Notes: generated by a model from the letters alone, not told the origin. A stretch of DNA of 64,000 nt from Terriglobia bacterium (GCA_020073375.1 JAIQFG010000015.1:52864-116863), one strand, 5' to 3'. Positions 37,129-46,811 are shown, counted from the stretch's first letter. Numbers and translations: made by a program.

Positions 37129-37237
37129 CAAACCGCAAGATGCGCCTGCGGAACATCTCTTCATCTGTCCAATTAGTCCCGCCTCATCCCTATGGTATAA
37201 AAGAAAAGTAAGCACCCGACTGCTCCCGCGAGGCGCC

Positions 37238-38380
37238 GTGGACTTCTCCTTCACCGACGAACAGCATCACCTCCGCCGCAGCGTCCGCGAATTCGCCGAA
37301 TCCGAAATCCTCCCGCACGTCATGGAATGGGACGAAATTTCGCATTTCCCGGCGGAACTGCTCCCCAAACTCGCCGAAATGGGTCTATTAGGCGTGATTT
37401 TTCCCGAGGAGTACGGCGGGGCGGGGATGGGCTACATCGAATACGCCAGCGTGATCGAGGAACTCGCGCGCGTCGACGGCTCGGTCGGCCTGATCGTCGC
37501 CGCACACAATTCTCTCTGCACCAATCACATCTATAAATTCGGCAGCGAAGACCAGCGCAAGAAATACGTCGTGCCCCTCGCGCAGGGCAAGAAACTCGGC
37601 TGCTGGTCCCTCACCGAACCCGGCGCCGGCTCCGACGCCGGGGGCACGCGCACCGTCGCGGTCCACAAAGATGCCGCCTGGATCCTCAACGGCGCGAAAA
37701 CCTTTACCACCAACGGCCACTACGCAGACGTCTGCGTAGCCATGGCCGTCACCGACAAAGCCAAAGGCGCGAAAGGCATCTCCGCCTTCATCGTGGAAAA
37801 GGGAAATCCCGGATTCCGCCCCGGCAAAAAAGAAAACAAGCTCGGCATGCGCGCCAGCGACACTTCCGAAGTCGTTTTTAGCGACTGCCACGTGCCCGAA
37901 GCGAATCTCCTCGGCGCCGAGGGCCGCGGCTTCGTCAACACCCTGCAAGTCCTCGACGGCGGACGCATCTCGATCGCCGCCCTGGCCTTGGGCATGGCGC
38001 AAGGCGCCTACGAAGCCGCCGTAAAATACGCCAAGCAACGAAAACAATTCGGAAAAACCATCAGCGAATTCCAAGCCATCCAGTTCAAGCTCGCCGACAT
38101 GGCCACCGAAATCGACGCCGCCCGCTGGCTCGTCTACCGCGCCGCATGGCTCGCCGACCAGAAGGGCCCCCGCTTCACAAAAGAATCCAGCATGGCCAAG
38201 CTCTACGCCAGCGAAGTAGGCGTCCGCGTAGCCAACGAAGCCGTCCAGATTTTCGGCGGCTACGGTTTCGTGAAAGATTATCCGGTCGAAAAGTTCTACC
38301 GCGACTCCAAACTCTGCACCATCGGCGAAGGCACCAGCGAAATCCAGCGCATGGTCATCGCCCGCCAGATTCTAGAGTAG
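37238..38380 (+). CDS. Acyl-CoA dehydrogenase
   Basis: A 380-residue FAD-dependent dehydrogenase starting with GTG at 37238 (the same frame is open far upstream, but that part is a shadow of the M2 peptidase). Signatures are [20 protein letters not shown] at the N-terminus, the FAD region [15 protein letters not shown] and [13 protein letters not shown], and the C-terminal [16 protein letters not shown] with the catalytic base Glu364. It introduces a trans-2 double bond into a short- or branched-chain acyl-CoA. MeaB follows downstream, which hints at branched-chain amino acid or odd-chain acyl-CoA breakdown, but chain length is not predictable. A TATAAA at 37196-37201 may be its -10 box. The stop codon lies in the R3 repeat head. 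Confidence 0.92.
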   Translation: MDFSFTDEQHHLRRSVREFAESEILPHVMEWDEISHFPAELLPKLAEMGLLGVIFPEEYGGAGMGYIEYASVIEELARVDGSVGLIVAAHNSLCTNHIYKFGSEDQRKKYVVPLAQGKKLGCWSLTEPGAGSDAGGTRTVAVHKDAAWILNGAKTFTTNGHYADVCVAMAVTDKAKGAKGISAFIVEKGNPGFRPGKKENKLGMRASDTSEVVFSDCHVPEANLLGAEGRGFVNTLQVLDGGRISIAALALGMAQGAYEAAVKYAKQRKQFGKTISEFQAIQFKLADMATEIDAARWLVYRAAWLADQKGPRFTKESSMAKLYASEVGVRVANEAVQIFGGYGFVKDYPVEKFYRDSKLCTIGEGTSEIQRMVIARQILE

Positions 38381-38477
38381 CACAGCCACTCCTGGCTGTG
38401 TGGTTTTCGAAGCGCAGCATTAGTAAGAATTTCAATAATGATCGCAAAACCCACACAGCCAGGAGTGGCTGTGCTAC
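38377..38477. repeat. GTAG-headed REP pair, family R3, supplying a stop codon
   Basis: The GTAG head overlaps the TAG stop (38378-38380) of the acyl-CoA dehydrogenase gene. Arms as in the other R3 copies. Confidence 0.9.
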
Positions 38478-38499
38478 AACACGCCACCCGCGCTTTCAG

Positions 38500-38571
38500 G
38501 TAGGACGGGCTTCAGCCTGTCGGTTTTTTGCACGCCGCCCAACAAATGCGACAGGCTGAAGCCTGTCCTAC
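38500..38571. repeat. GTAG-headed REP pair, family R2
   Basis: Follows the R3 pair after 22 bases, so two different families stand in tandem between the dehydrogenase and meaB. Confidence 0.9.
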
Positions 38572-38620
38572 TAACCCCCGTTTTTCGCGGACGCAAATTC
38601 GTGTTAACTTGTGTTCTCCA

Positions 38621-39610
38621 GTGAATCCCGCAGCGCAAACTACGCCCGTCGACGTCGAAGCCTGGGCCGACCAAATCCGCAAGGGAGACATCCGGGCACT
38701 CTCCCGCGCCATCACCGCCGTCGAAAGCCACGACGCGCACGCGGAAAACCTACTCCGCGCGCTATTCCCGCACACCGGCCACTCTTTCGTCATCGGCATC
38801 ACCGGCGCCCCTGGAACGGGGAAGAGCACGCTCACCGACCGCCTCGCCGCCCACTATCGCGCGCAGCAAAAGCAGGTCGGCATCATAGCCGTCGATCCCA
38901 CCAGCCCCTACACGGGCGGCGCGATCCTCGGCGACCGCATCCGCATGCAGGGCCACGCCTTTGACGCAGGAATTTTCATCCGCTCCATGGCCACGCGCGG
39001 CTTCCTCGGCGGCCTCGCGCGCACCACCGGAGAAGTTGCATTGGTGCTGGACGCCTCTGGCAAGGAATTCATCCTCATAGAAACCGTAGGCGTCGGCCAG
39101 GATGAAGTTGACATCGTCCGCCTCGCCGATTGCACCCTCGTCCTCATGGTCCCCGGCCTCGGGGACGACGTCCAAAACATGAAGGCCGGCCTGATGGAAA
39201 TCGCCGACCTATTCATTCTCAACAAATCCGACCGCGAGGGCGCCGACCGCGTCGAGGCCGAACTCGAAGCAATGCTCCACCTGGCGCCCGATCGCGACGG
39301 ATGGAAGCCAAAAATTATCCGCACCGTGGCTACGGAAAATAAGGGAGTCAACGAATTGGCCGCGGCCATCGAGCAATACCGCGAGTCGTATCGTCAAAGC
39401 CCTGCGCAAAAAGAAAAGAAATTGGACCATTGGAAGCGCCGCCTGCTCGCGCTGGCCGAAGACATGTTCCTGCGGCAAATCACGGAAGGCCGCGAGGGCG
39501 AAGCCGCACTGGACGCCCTGGCCGCCGAAGTAGCCGCCCGAAAAAAAGACCCCTACGCCGCGGCCCGCGAACTCCTCGCCCGCGCGGAAAAATCCCGGGA
39601 GAAGAAATGA
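38621..39610 (+). CDS. meaB: MeaB-type GTPase, chaperone of B12-dependent acyl-CoA mutases
   Basis: A 329-residue G3E GTPase of the MeaB/ArgK group. The P-loop is GAPGTGKST at 62-70; DPTSPYTGGAILGDRIRM, ETVGVGQDEVDI and the base-specificity NKSD motif follow. MeaB loads and protects adenosylcobalamin in methylmalonyl- or isobutyryl-CoA mutase. The partner is probably the mutase at the left edge of the window. The start GTG at 38621 avoids 31 residues translated from the R2 repeat. The next gene overlaps its stop (ATGA). Confidence 0.93.
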   Translation: MNPAAQTTPVDVEAWADQIRKGDIRALSRAITAVESHDAHAENLLRALFPHTGHSFVIGITGAPGTGKSTLTDRLAAHYRAQQKQVGIIAVDPTSPYTGGAILGDRIRMQGHAFDAGIFIRSMATRGFLGGLARTTGEVALVLDASGKEFILIETVGVGQDEVDIVRLADCTLVLMVPGLGDDVQNMKAGLMEIADLFILNKSDREGADRVEAELEAMLHLAPDRDGWKPKIIRTVATENKGVNELAAAIEQYRESYRQSPAQKEKKLDHWKRRLLALAEDMFLRQITEGREGEAALDALAAEVAARKKDPYAAARELLARAEKSREKK

Positions 39611-40449
39611 AACTAGGCGAACTGGAATTCTGGCTCATCACCGACGGAACATTCCGCCTCGACGGCGGCGCCATGTTCGGCGTGATCCCCAAGCCCATGT
39701 GGGAGCGCGTCGCTCCCCCTGACGAGCGCAACCGCATCCTCATGGCCATGAACTCGCTGCTCATCCGCGCCGCCGGAAAATGGATCCTCATCGAAACCGG
39801 CGCCGGCGACAAGTGGGACGCTAAGCGCACCGAAATTTACTCCTTCGACGGCGCCCCGCGCCTGCCCGATAAGCTGGTCACACACGGCGTCCCGCCCGAA
39901 CAAATCGACATTGTCATCAACACCCACCTGCATTTCGACCACTGCGGCTGGAACACGCGCCTCGTCAACGCGGAAGCGATCCCTCTTTTTCCGAATGCCC
40001 GCTATATGGTCCAGCGCGCCGAATTCGAGCACGCCCAGTCGCCCACCGATCGCGACCGCGCCAGCTATTTCCTCGAAAATTTCATGCCCATGCAGAAGTC
40101 CGGCCAGTGGCACTTGCTCGAAGGCGACACCGAAGTCGTTCCCGGCCTCGATCTCATTCGTGTCCCCGGCCACAATCGCGACATGATGTGCGTCCGCCTC
40201 ACCGGCGGCGGCAAAACGGTTTTTTTTACGGCGGATTTAATTCCCACGGCGGCCCACGTCCCCTATCCCTGGATCATGGGCTACGATCTTTACCCGCTCA
40301 CGACTCTCGAGAACAAGCAAAAGTGGATCCCGCAAGCCGTACGCGGCGAATGGCTCGTAATTTTTGGCCACGAAGCCCGCACCCCCTGCGGCTACCTCAC
40401 CGAACAAAAAGGAAAATTCGTCCTCGAACCCGTACAATTAGACGCCTGA
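39607..40449 (+). CDS. MBL-fold metallohydrolase
   Basis: A 280-residue metallo-beta-lactamase-fold hydrolase. The metal motif HLHFDHCGW gives His107, His109, Asp111 and His112; further ligands are in RVPGHNRDMM and FFTADLIPT, and a late FGHEA. The pattern is that of the AHL-lactonase/N-acyl hydrolase-like group, yet the actual substrate is unknown. Its ATG overlaps the stop of meaB, so both are produced together; a role in thioester or lactone housekeeping next to acyl-CoA metabolism is a guess. Confidence 0.85.
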   Translation: MKLGELEFWLITDGTFRLDGGAMFGVIPKPMWERVAPPDERNRILMAMNSLLIRAAGKWILIETGAGDKWDAKRTEIYSFDGAPRLPDKLVTHGVPPEQIDIVINTHLHFDHCGWNTRLVNAEAIPLFPNARYMVQRAEFEHAQSPTDRDRASYFLENFMPMQKSGQWHLLEGDTEVVPGLDLIRVPGHNRDMMCVRLTGGGKTVFFTADLIPTAAHVPYPWIMGYDLYPLTTLENKQKWIPQAVRGEWLVIFGHEARTPCGYLTEQKGKFVLEPVQLDA

Positions 40450-40471
40450 CAAATTTCACAAGGACCCTTTC

Positions 40472-41389
40472 ATGCCCAAAAAGAAACAACCGGCAAAATC
40501 TCGCACCGCAAGCAAGGACGCCGTCACCATCGGCATCATCGGCGGCAGCGGCCTCTACACCATGCCCGGCCTTGCCGAAACCCGCGAAGTCCGCGTCAAA
40601 ACCCCCTTCGGCGATCCCAGCGACGCCCTGGTCGTCGGCACCCTCGAAGGCAAGCGCGTAGCTTTCCTGGCGCGCCATGCCCGCGGCCACCGCTTCCTCC
40701 CCACGGAAATTAATTACCGCGCCAACATCCACGCCATGAAGCAACTCGGCGTCGAACGAATTATTTCCGTCAGCGCGGTAGGCTCGCTTCAGGAAGATTT
40801 GAAGCCGCTCGATTTTCTCATTCCCGACCAGTTCTTCGACCGCACGCGCCATCGCATCTCCACATTTTTCGGCGGCGGCGTCGTCGCCCACGTCGGCTTC
40901 GACAAACCGGTCTGCGCCCACCTCTCAGAAATCCTTGGCGCTGCTTGCGACCACGCTAAAGTAAAAGTCCATCGCGGCGGCACTTACATCTGCATGGAGG
41001 GTCCGCAATTTTCCACCCTCGCCGAAGCCCACGTCCACCGCCAGATGCGCTTCGAGGTCATCGGGATGACCAACGTCACCGAAGCCAAGCTCGCCCGCGA
41101 GGCCGAAATCTGTTACGCCACGGTCGCCATGATCACCGACTACGACTGCTGGCATCCCGAGCACTCCTCGGTCACGCTCGAGGAAATCATCTCCAACTTG
41201 AACAAGAACACGGAAAACGCACAGAACGTCCTGCGCGAAGCGGTGCGCTCCATGCCCGCCGATCGCGCCTGCCGCTGCGGATCGGCCCTGGCCCACGCCA
41301 TCATCACCGATCCCAAGGTGATCCCCGCCGCAGCCCGCAAACGCCTCAACGTAATCGCTGGAAAATACCTGAACCAGGGAGCGCGCTGA
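40472..41389 (+). CDS. mtnP: S-methyl-5'-thioadenosine phosphorylase
   Basis: A 305-residue PNP/UDP-family enzyme that splits methylthioadenosine into adenine and methylthioribose-1-phosphate. Signatures are IGIIGGSGLYTMPGL, the phosphate loop in FLARHARGHRFLPTEINYRAN, GGTYICMEGPQFSTLAE and GMTNVTEAKLAREAEICYA, with DYDCWH, which distinguishes MTAP from guanosine phosphorylases. A Lys/Arg-rich N-terminal tail of about 20 residues precedes the core. The PfkB kinase follows after two bases. Confidence 0.93.
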   Translation: MPKKKQPAKSRTASKDAVTIGIIGGSGLYTMPGLAETREVRVKTPFGDPSDALVVGTLEGKRVAFLARHARGHRFLPTEINYRANIHAMKQLGVERIISVSAVGSLQEDLKPLDFLIPDQFFDRTRHRISTFFGGGVVAHVGFDKPVCAHLSEILGAACDHAKVKVHRGGTYICMEGPQFSTLAEAHVHRQMRFEVIGMTNVTEAKLAREAEICYATVAMITDYDCWHPEHSSVTLEEIISNLNKNTENAQNVLREAVRSMPADRACRCGSALAHAIITDPKVIPAAARKRLNVIAGKYLNQGAR

Positions 41390-41391
41390 AC

Positions 41392-42300
41392 ATGTCCTTA
41401 CTCGTGGTTGGATCGGTAGCTTTCGATGCGGTGGAAACTCCCCACGGAAAGGTGGACCGCATGTTGGGCGGCGCCGCGACCTATTTTTCCGTCGCCGCCA
41501 GCTTTTTCACGCACGTGAACCTGGTCGGAATCGTGGGCACCGATTTCACGGAAAAAGACGCCTCCATTTTCAAAGGCCGCAAAGTGGACACCCTGGGCCT
41601 TGAGCGCGCCGACGGAAAAACTTTTTTCTGGGCGGGGAAGTACAACGAGAACATGAACGATCGCACCACGCTCGCCACCGAGCTGAACGTCTTCGCCGAA
41701 TTCAAGCCCAAGCTCCCCGGCCCGTATCAGTCCTCCCAGCATGTTTTTCTCGCGAACATCGATCCCACGCTCCAGCGCTCCGTCCTGCATCAGGTCTCCA
41801 AGCGCCCCAAAGTCGTCGCCCTCGACACCATGAATTACTGGATCGAGCGCACCCCCAAAGAACTCCGCGAGACGCTGAAGCACACCGACATCCTGATGAT
41901 CAACGATTCCGAGACGCGCCAGCTCTCGAACGAACACAACCTGCTGCGCGCCGCCCGCCACATTTTCACTCTCGGCCCCAAAGCCCTGGTCATCAAGCGC
42001 GGCGAATACGGCGCCATGCTCGTCCATCAAAACCGCACCTTCCACGTCCCGGCCTTCCCCCTGGAACAAGTCCATGACCCCACTGGCGCCGGCGACACCT
42101 TTGCCGGAGGTTTCATGGGCTACCTCGCCAGCGTCCCCCGCGCCGGCGACGCCGAACTGCGCCGCGCCATGGTCTACGGCTCGGTCATGGGCAGCTTCAC
42201 CGTGGAAAAATTCGGCCTGGAGCGCCTGAGAACACTAAAGCGCTCCGAAATCACCGCTCGCGCAAAACATTTCCAAAAAATGACGCATTTTGCGCTCTAG
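41392..42300 (+). CDS. PfkB-family sugar or nucleoside kinase
   Basis: A 302-residue ribokinase-fold kinase. The C-terminal PfkB signature HDPTGAGDTFAGGFMGYLA holds the catalytic base Asp235; the N-terminal MLGGAATYFSVAASFF is the usual GG motif. The substrate is not clear. Its close coupling with mtnP (two-base gap) suggests a nucleoside or methylthio-sugar, for example adenosine or a ribose derivative from MTA salvage. This is an inference from context only. Confidence 0.88.
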   Translation: MSLLVVGSVAFDAVETPHGKVDRMLGGAATYFSVAASFFTHVNLVGIVGTDFTEKDASIFKGRKVDTLGLERADGKTFFWAGKYNENMNDRTTLATELNVFAEFKPKLPGPYQSSQHVFLANIDPTLQRSVLHQVSKRPKVVALDTMNYWIERTPKELRETLKHTDILMINDSETRQLSNEHNLLRAARHIFTLGPKALVIKRGEYGAMLVHQNRTFHVPAFPLEQVHDPTGAGDTFAGGFMGYLASVPRAGDAELRRAMVYGSVMGSFTVEKFGLERLRTLKRSEITARAKHFQKMTHFAL

Positions 42301-42312
42301 CTTTTGTAGCGG

Positions 42313-42345
42313 CCTCTCTGTCCCGAGCCTTTCGGGACAGAGAGG
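42313..42345 (+). terminator. Perfect 14-pair stem-loop after the PfkB kinase gene
   Basis: CCTCTCTGTCCCGA at 42313-42326 pairs perfectly with 42332-42345 around a five-base loop. It begins 13 bases after the stop codon. No U-tract follows, so it could be a transcript-stabilising hairpin or a Rho-assisted stop rather than a classical terminator. Confidence 0.5.
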
Positions 42346-42475
42346 GCACTCGCCCCGACGGCGCCTCTCTTTCCGCCACAGCCCCCCTTGTTAGTATCCA
42401 GGGCAACGCCCCCGTCACCGATCTCCCGCGCGCGGAGCGCGCACGTTGTATACTTTCATTTTTCAACCCTAGCCC

Positions 42476-43414
42476 ATGCTCAAAACGCACAAGCCGCCAG
42501 CGCTCGTCCCCGGGAGCACTATCGCCGTCGTCGCCCCCGCCAGTTCCGCCAAACCCGACCGCATCCGCCGCGGCTGCGAAAATCTCACGCAGCTCGACTA
42601 CCGCGTCGTCGAGCAATCCGCGCAGCGCAACCCGGACGGTTATTTTTCCGCCGCGCGCAAAATGCGCCAATCGGAATTGCAGGCCGCCTTCATGCGCCCC
42701 GATGCCCGAGGCGTCTTCTGCACGCGCGGCGGCTACGGCAGCGCCGAATTGCTCGACGGCCTGATCGCTGCGCGCCTGAAACGCCCCAAAATTTTCTGCG
42801 GCTTCAGCGATCTCACCTCGCTGCATATTTTTCTCTGGCAAAAACTCCGCTGGGTCACTTTCTACGGCCCGCTGGTCGCCGGAGGTTTCGACGCTGGAGC
42901 CAACGCCACCGGCGGCTACGATCCAGACACCTTCATGTGCGCGATGACCGCTACCAATAGCGGCTGGTCCGCCCCGCTGCGCGGCGAAACCCTCGCGCGC
43001 GGCACGGCCACCGGAACTCTACTGGGCGGCTGCATCACGCTGATCGAAACTTCGCTTGGTACTCCTTGGGAACTTAACACTCGCGGCAGTATCCTATTGC
43101 TGGAGGACCGCGGCGTGAAACCGTACCAGCTCGACCGCACGTTGCTGCACCTGAAGCAGGCCGGGAAATTTAACGCGGTGAAGGGAATCGTACTTGGCGA
43201 ATTTCCCGAGTCCGAGCCCCCCGAAGGCAGCACGGTCACCGTCGCCGACGTCTGCAAGCGCATCCTCGGCCCCTTGCGCATTCCGATCGTCTACGGCGCG
43301 CCGGTCGGCCACACGCCGCGGCCCATGCTCACATTGCCGCTGGGCGTTTCCGCGCGCCTGCACGCCACCGGCGAAGGCCGCCTTGACATCCTCGAACCGG
43401 CGGTGCGCCCTTGA
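42476..43414 (+). CDS. ldcA: LD-carboxypeptidase (S66 family)
   Basis: A 312-residue serine peptidase that removes the last D-Ala from muropeptide tetrapeptides in peptidoglycan recycling. Signatures are PGSTIAVVAPAS at the N-terminus, FCTRGGYGSAELLD, the nucleophile Ser111 in CGFSDLTSLH, LLGGCITLIETSLGTP, LLLEDRGVKPYQLDR (Glu) and PVGHTPRPMLTLPLG (His). TATACT at 42449-42454 may be its -10 box. The next gene, mpl, starts inside its stop codon; the two act in sequence. Confidence 0.92.
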   Translation: MLKTHKPPALVPGSTIAVVAPASSAKPDRIRRGCENLTQLDYRVVEQSAQRNPDGYFSAARKMRQSELQAAFMRPDARGVFCTRGGYGSAELLDGLIAARLKRPKIFCGFSDLTSLHIFLWQKLRWVTFYGPLVAGGFDAGANATGGYDPDTFMCAMTATNSGWSAPLRGETLARGTATGTLLGGCITLIETSLGTPWELNTRGSILLLEDRGVKPYQLDRTLLHLKQAGKFNAVKGIVLGEFPESEPPEGSTVTVADVCKRILGPLRIPIVYGAPVGHTPRPMLTLPLGVSARLHATGEGRLDILEPAVRP

Positions 43415-44856
43415 CTGAATCCGTCACCAAGCCTCTGCACTTTCATCTTTCCGGAATCGGCGGCGCCGCCATGGCCCCGCTTGCCGGGATGCTCGCCGAA
43501 AGCGGCCACCGCGTCACCGGCTCGGACGCGGGCGTCTATCCCCCCGCCTCCACGCTGCTCGAAGGCCTGGGCATCCGCTGGACCAACGGATTTTCCGAGA
43601 AAAATCTCGACCCCGCTCCGGACATCGTCGTCCTCGGCAACGCCCTGTCGCGCGGCAATCCCGAAGTCGAAACCGTTCTCGACCGCAACATCCCCTATCG
43701 CTCGCTGCCCCAGGCGCTCGAGGAATTTTTCCTCCCCGGCCGCGATTCGCTGATCGTCACCGGAACGCACGGCAAGACCACCACCACCTCGATGCTTTCC
43801 TGGATACTTCACTACGCCGGACGCCGCCCCAATTTCCTGATCGGCGGCGTGGCCGAAAATTTCGGACGCAGCTTCGGCCTTGGCGGCGGAAAAGAATTCG
43901 TCCTCGAAGGCGACGAGTACGACTCCGCCTTCTTCGACAAAGGCCCCAAATTCCTGCACTACCACCCGCGCGAAGCCATCATCACGTCGCTGGAATTCGA
44001 TCACGCCGACATCTACACCGACCTCGCCGCCATCGAACTCCAGTTCCGCCGCATGGTGAATCTGGTCCCCCGCGCCGGCCGCATCGTCGCCTGGGGCGAA
44101 AGCGAAACGGTCCGCGGCGTCGTCGCCAAAGCATTTTGCCCGGTCGAAACCTACGGCTTCACCCCCGGCCTCGACTGGCTCGCCGGCGACGTCGAATTCA
44201 CCGAAGGCGAAACCCGTTTCCGCGTCTCCTATCGCGGCGCCGAAGTCGCCCGCATCCGCATGCAGCTCGCCGGACGACACAATGTCCTGAACGCCCTCGC
44301 CGCGATCGCCATCGCTCATGGCCGCGGCGTCCAGCGAGAAGCCCTCGAAGGCGCTCTGCGCAAATTTCAGGGAGTCCTCCGGCGACTGGAAATTAAAGGC
44401 GAGACTTCCGGCGTCCTGGTCGTCGACGATTTCGCGCACCACCCGACCGCCATCCGCGTCACCATCGATGCCGCGCGCCACCGCTGGCCCGGCCGCCGCC
44501 TCTGGGCTGTCTTCGAGCCGCGCTCCAACACCATGCGCCGCCGCGTCTTTGAATCCGATCTGGCCGCATCGCTCTCCACCGCCGACGCCGCCGTCCTCGG
44601 CGCTGTGAATCGCGCCAAGCTACTCGATGATAACGAGCGTTTGTCTCCCGACCGCGTCTTGCAAACGATTCGCTCCGCCGGAAAAAAAGCCGAAGGCTTT
44701 GAGACCGCCGAACACATCGCCGAATATCTAGCGTCTGAAACCCGCCCCGGAGACCTGATTCTGGTCATGTCCAATGGCAGCTTCGACGGCCTCTGCTCCA
44801 AGCTCCTGGTAAAACTCCAGGACCGCACCGCCCCGATAGGGAAATCAAACGGATGA
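43411..44856 (+). CDS. mpl: UDP-N-acetylmuramate:L-Ala-gamma-D-Glu-meso-DAP ligase
   Basis: A 481-residue Mur-ligase that reattaches the recycled tripeptide to UDP-MurNAc. The N-terminal Rossmann part begins HFHLSGIGGAAMAPLAGML; the ATP loop is TGTHGKTTTTSM at about 117-128; EGDEYDSAFFDKGPKF, the central FDHADIYTDL and the C-terminal VVDDFAHHPTAIR and EPRSNTMRRRVF follow. The EGDEYDSAFFDK stretch is a feature of Mpl rather than MurC. It starts with TTG overlapping the ldcA stop and ends in an ATGA overlap with the next gene. Confidence 0.92.
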   Translation: MTESVTKPLHFHLSGIGGAAMAPLAGMLAESGHRVTGSDAGVYPPASTLLEGLGIRWTNGFSEKNLDPAPDIVVLGNALSRGNPEVETVLDRNIPYRSLPQALEEFFLPGRDSLIVTGTHGKTTTTSMLSWILHYAGRRPNFLIGGVAENFGRSFGLGGGKEFVLEGDEYDSAFFDKGPKFLHYHPREAIITSLEFDHADIYTDLAAIELQFRRMVNLVPRAGRIVAWGESETVRGVVAKAFCPVETYGFTPGLDWLAGDVEFTEGETRFRVSYRGAEVARIRMQLAGRHNVLNALAAIAIAHGRGVQREALEGALRKFQGVLRRLEIKGETSGVLVVDDFAHHPTAIRVTIDAARHRWPGRRLWAVFEPRSNTMRRRVFESDLAASLSTADAAVLGAVNRAKLLDDNERLSPDRVLQTIRSAGKKAEGFETAEHIAEYLASETRPGDLILVMSNGSFDGLCSKLLVKLQDRTAPIGKSNG

Positions 44857-46811
44857 TGTTAAGCCGCATCGCCCGAACAAACCGCCGCGTTGGGGTTGGT
44901 AGCGCCGGCGTCCCGCCGGCATCTTTTCTCCAATTAAACTCAAGCCCAAATTGCCGGCGGGACGCCGGCGCTACAAATTCGCGCGCTGGCCTTGCGCCGA
45001 GATATCCCATCGCGCGAGGACAACGCGTCTGCCTGCTAGCTGTATTGGCAACCGCGGTATTCGCCGCCCCCGCCCACGCCACCATCGACTACACAGTCTC
45101 CATCGCCCACCCCGACCGCCACATCTTCACCGTCACCATGCGCGTCCCCAATGCCCATAATCCACTCACCGTCCAGATGCCCGCCTGGGACGCCCTCTAC
45201 CAAATCCGCGATTTCTCCTCCCACATCCTGCAAGTCTCCGCGCGCGACGACGAAAATCACGCCCTGCCGCTCGTGAAGCTCGATAAGCAAACCTGGCAAG
45301 TCGCCGCCTCAGGCGCCATCACCATCTCCTATCCCATCTACTGGGACGAACCCGGCCCGTTTGCCACGCAGCTCAACGCCGACCACGCTTTTCTCAACCT
45401 CGCCATGGTCCTGTTCTACGTTCCCGATCGCCGCGCCGAAGACGCGCGCATCGAATTTGACGGCGTCCCCGAACCCTGGCGCGTCGCCGTCGAACTCGAT
45501 CCCGCCGCAAAATCCGCGCCGCCGGGAAGCACCGCCTTCGTCGCTCCCAGCTATGACGCACTGGTCGACGCCCCCGCGGAAATCGGCGTCTTCGATGAAA
45601 CGCGCATCTCGGCCGGAGGCCGCCCCATCCGCATTGTCGTTCACGGCGACGCCGGCGACCGCGCGCATCTTTCCGACACGCTCAAACGCATCGTGGACTA
45701 CGAAGTCACTCTCATGGGCGGCGCGCCGTTTCGCGAGTACATGTTCCTCTTCCACGTCGGCCAGAATTTCGGCGGTGGCGGAATGGAGCATTCCAACTGC
45801 ACGGCCATCTCCGCGGACATCCCCGCGCAACTGGCAAGTTATTCCGCGCATGAATTCTTTCACGCCTGGAACGTCAAACGCATCCGCCCGCAATCGCTCG
45901 AACCCGTTGACCGCACCCGCGAGATGTACACCCGCTCGCTTTGGTTCGCCGAGGGCGTCACCAACACCTATGCCGCCTACACCCTGGTTCGCACCGGCCT
46001 CTGGTCCACGCAGCAGTTCTACGCCGACCTCGCCAACCAGATCGACGAGCTCGAAATGCGCCCCGCGCACCGCTGGCAGAGTGTTGAGCAATCCAGCCTC
46101 GACGCCTGGTACGAAAAATATCCCCTCTACACGCGCCCCGAGGAAAGCATCTCCTATTACAACAAAGGGGAACTCATCGGCCTGGCCATGGACATCACGC
46201 TGCGCGACCGCACCGATAACCGCGCATCTCTCGACGACGTCCTCCGCGCCCTCAACGTCGAATTCGCGCAGCGCGGCAAATTCTATGACGACAGCGAAGG
46301 CATCCGCGCCGTCGCCGAGCAGGTCATCCGCAAAAAGGCCCCGGACGCAAACGCCGACCTCAAGGATTTTTTTGCCCAGTACATTTCCGGCGCCGCGGAA
46401 ATTCCGTTTTCGAGTATTCTGGAGAGCGCCGGACTCGCGCTTCGCGATGTCGCGCAGCATCGCGCTTCGCTCGGCTTCACCGTCGCTCGCGACTCCAGCG
46501 GCGGGTTTACCGTCGCATCGCTTGACCCGGAAACCCCGGCCGGCCAATCCGGCTTGCTGGAGGGAGATATTCTGCTTCGCCTGAACGGAGAAGTGGTCCC
46601 GCGCGCGCCGGACCGCTGGGCGCGCGATCGCCAGCCCGGCGATCGCGTCAGCCTAAAAATCCGCCGGGGAGGTGAAGAGCGCGATTTTTCTTTTTCGCTG
46701 GCGCGCCTGGCGGACGGCAATTACCAGATCGCCGAATTGCAGGACGCCACGGAAAAACAAAAACGCATCCGGAACGGAATTCTTCACGGCTCCACCGGCC
46801 CCACACGATGA
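44853..46811 (+). CDS. Exported M61-family aminopeptidase with PDZ domain
   Basis: A 652-residue frame. The M61 (glycyl aminopeptidase-like) catalytic motif is His333-Glu334-Phe-Phe-His337 in SAHEFFHAWNVKRIRP, with GGGGMEHSN upstream and FAEGVTNTYAAY downstream. A PDZ domain lies at about 540-620 (RDSSGGFTVASLDPETPAGQ...). A signal peptide is at about 57-76 (RVCLLAVLATAVFAAPAHA). Residues 16-41 are the translation of an R5 repeat (44899-44974) placed between the start codon and the signal peptide. No standard start codon was found between the repeat and the signal peptide. It overlaps mpl and plsC by four bases on each side. Confidence 0.87.
   Translation: MMLSRIARTNRRVGVGSAGVPPASFLQLNSSPNCRRDAGATNSRAGLAPRYPIARGQRVCLLAVLATAVFAAPAHATIDYTVSIAHPDRHIFTVTMRVPNAHNPLTVQMPAWDALYQIRDFSSHILQVSARDDENHALPLVKLDKQTWQVAASGAITISYPIYWDEPGPFATQLNADHAFLNLAMVLFYVPDRRAEDARIEFDGVPEPWRVAVELDPAAKSAPPGSTAFVAPSYDALVDAPAEIGVFDETRISAGGRPIRIVVHGDAGDRAHLSDTLKRIVDYEVTLMGGAPFREYMFLFHVGQNFGGGGMEHSNCTAISADIPAQLASYSAHEFFHAWNVKRIRPQSLEPVDRTREMYTRSLWFAEGVTNTYAAYTLVRTGLWSTQQFYADLANQIDELEMRPAHRWQSVEQSSLDAWYEKYPLYTRPEESISYYNKGELIGLAMDITLRDRTDNRASLDDVLRALNVEFAQRGKFYDDSEGIRAVAEQVIRKKAPDANADLKDFFAQYISGAAEIPFSSILESAGLALRDVAQHRASLGFTVARDSSGGFTVASLDPETPAGQSGLLEGDILLRLNGEVVPRAPDRWARDRQPGDRVSLKIRRGGEERDFSFSLARLADGNYQIAELQDATEKQKRIRNGILHGSTGPTR
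44899..44974. repeat. GTAG-headed REP pair, family R5, inside the M61 peptidase frame
   Basis: Left arm GTAGCGCCGGCGTCCCGCCG and right arm ending GACGCCGGCGCTAC. It is read in frame and gives GSAGVPPA ... RRDAGATN in the protein. Confidence 0.88.

Noticed and set aside
35561..37237. Long in-frame extension upstream of the acyl-CoA dehydrogenase
   Set aside because: It is an out-of-frame reading of the M2 peptidase gene with Arg/Pro-rich composition and runs through an R3 repeat; the dehydrogenase itself starts at 37238.
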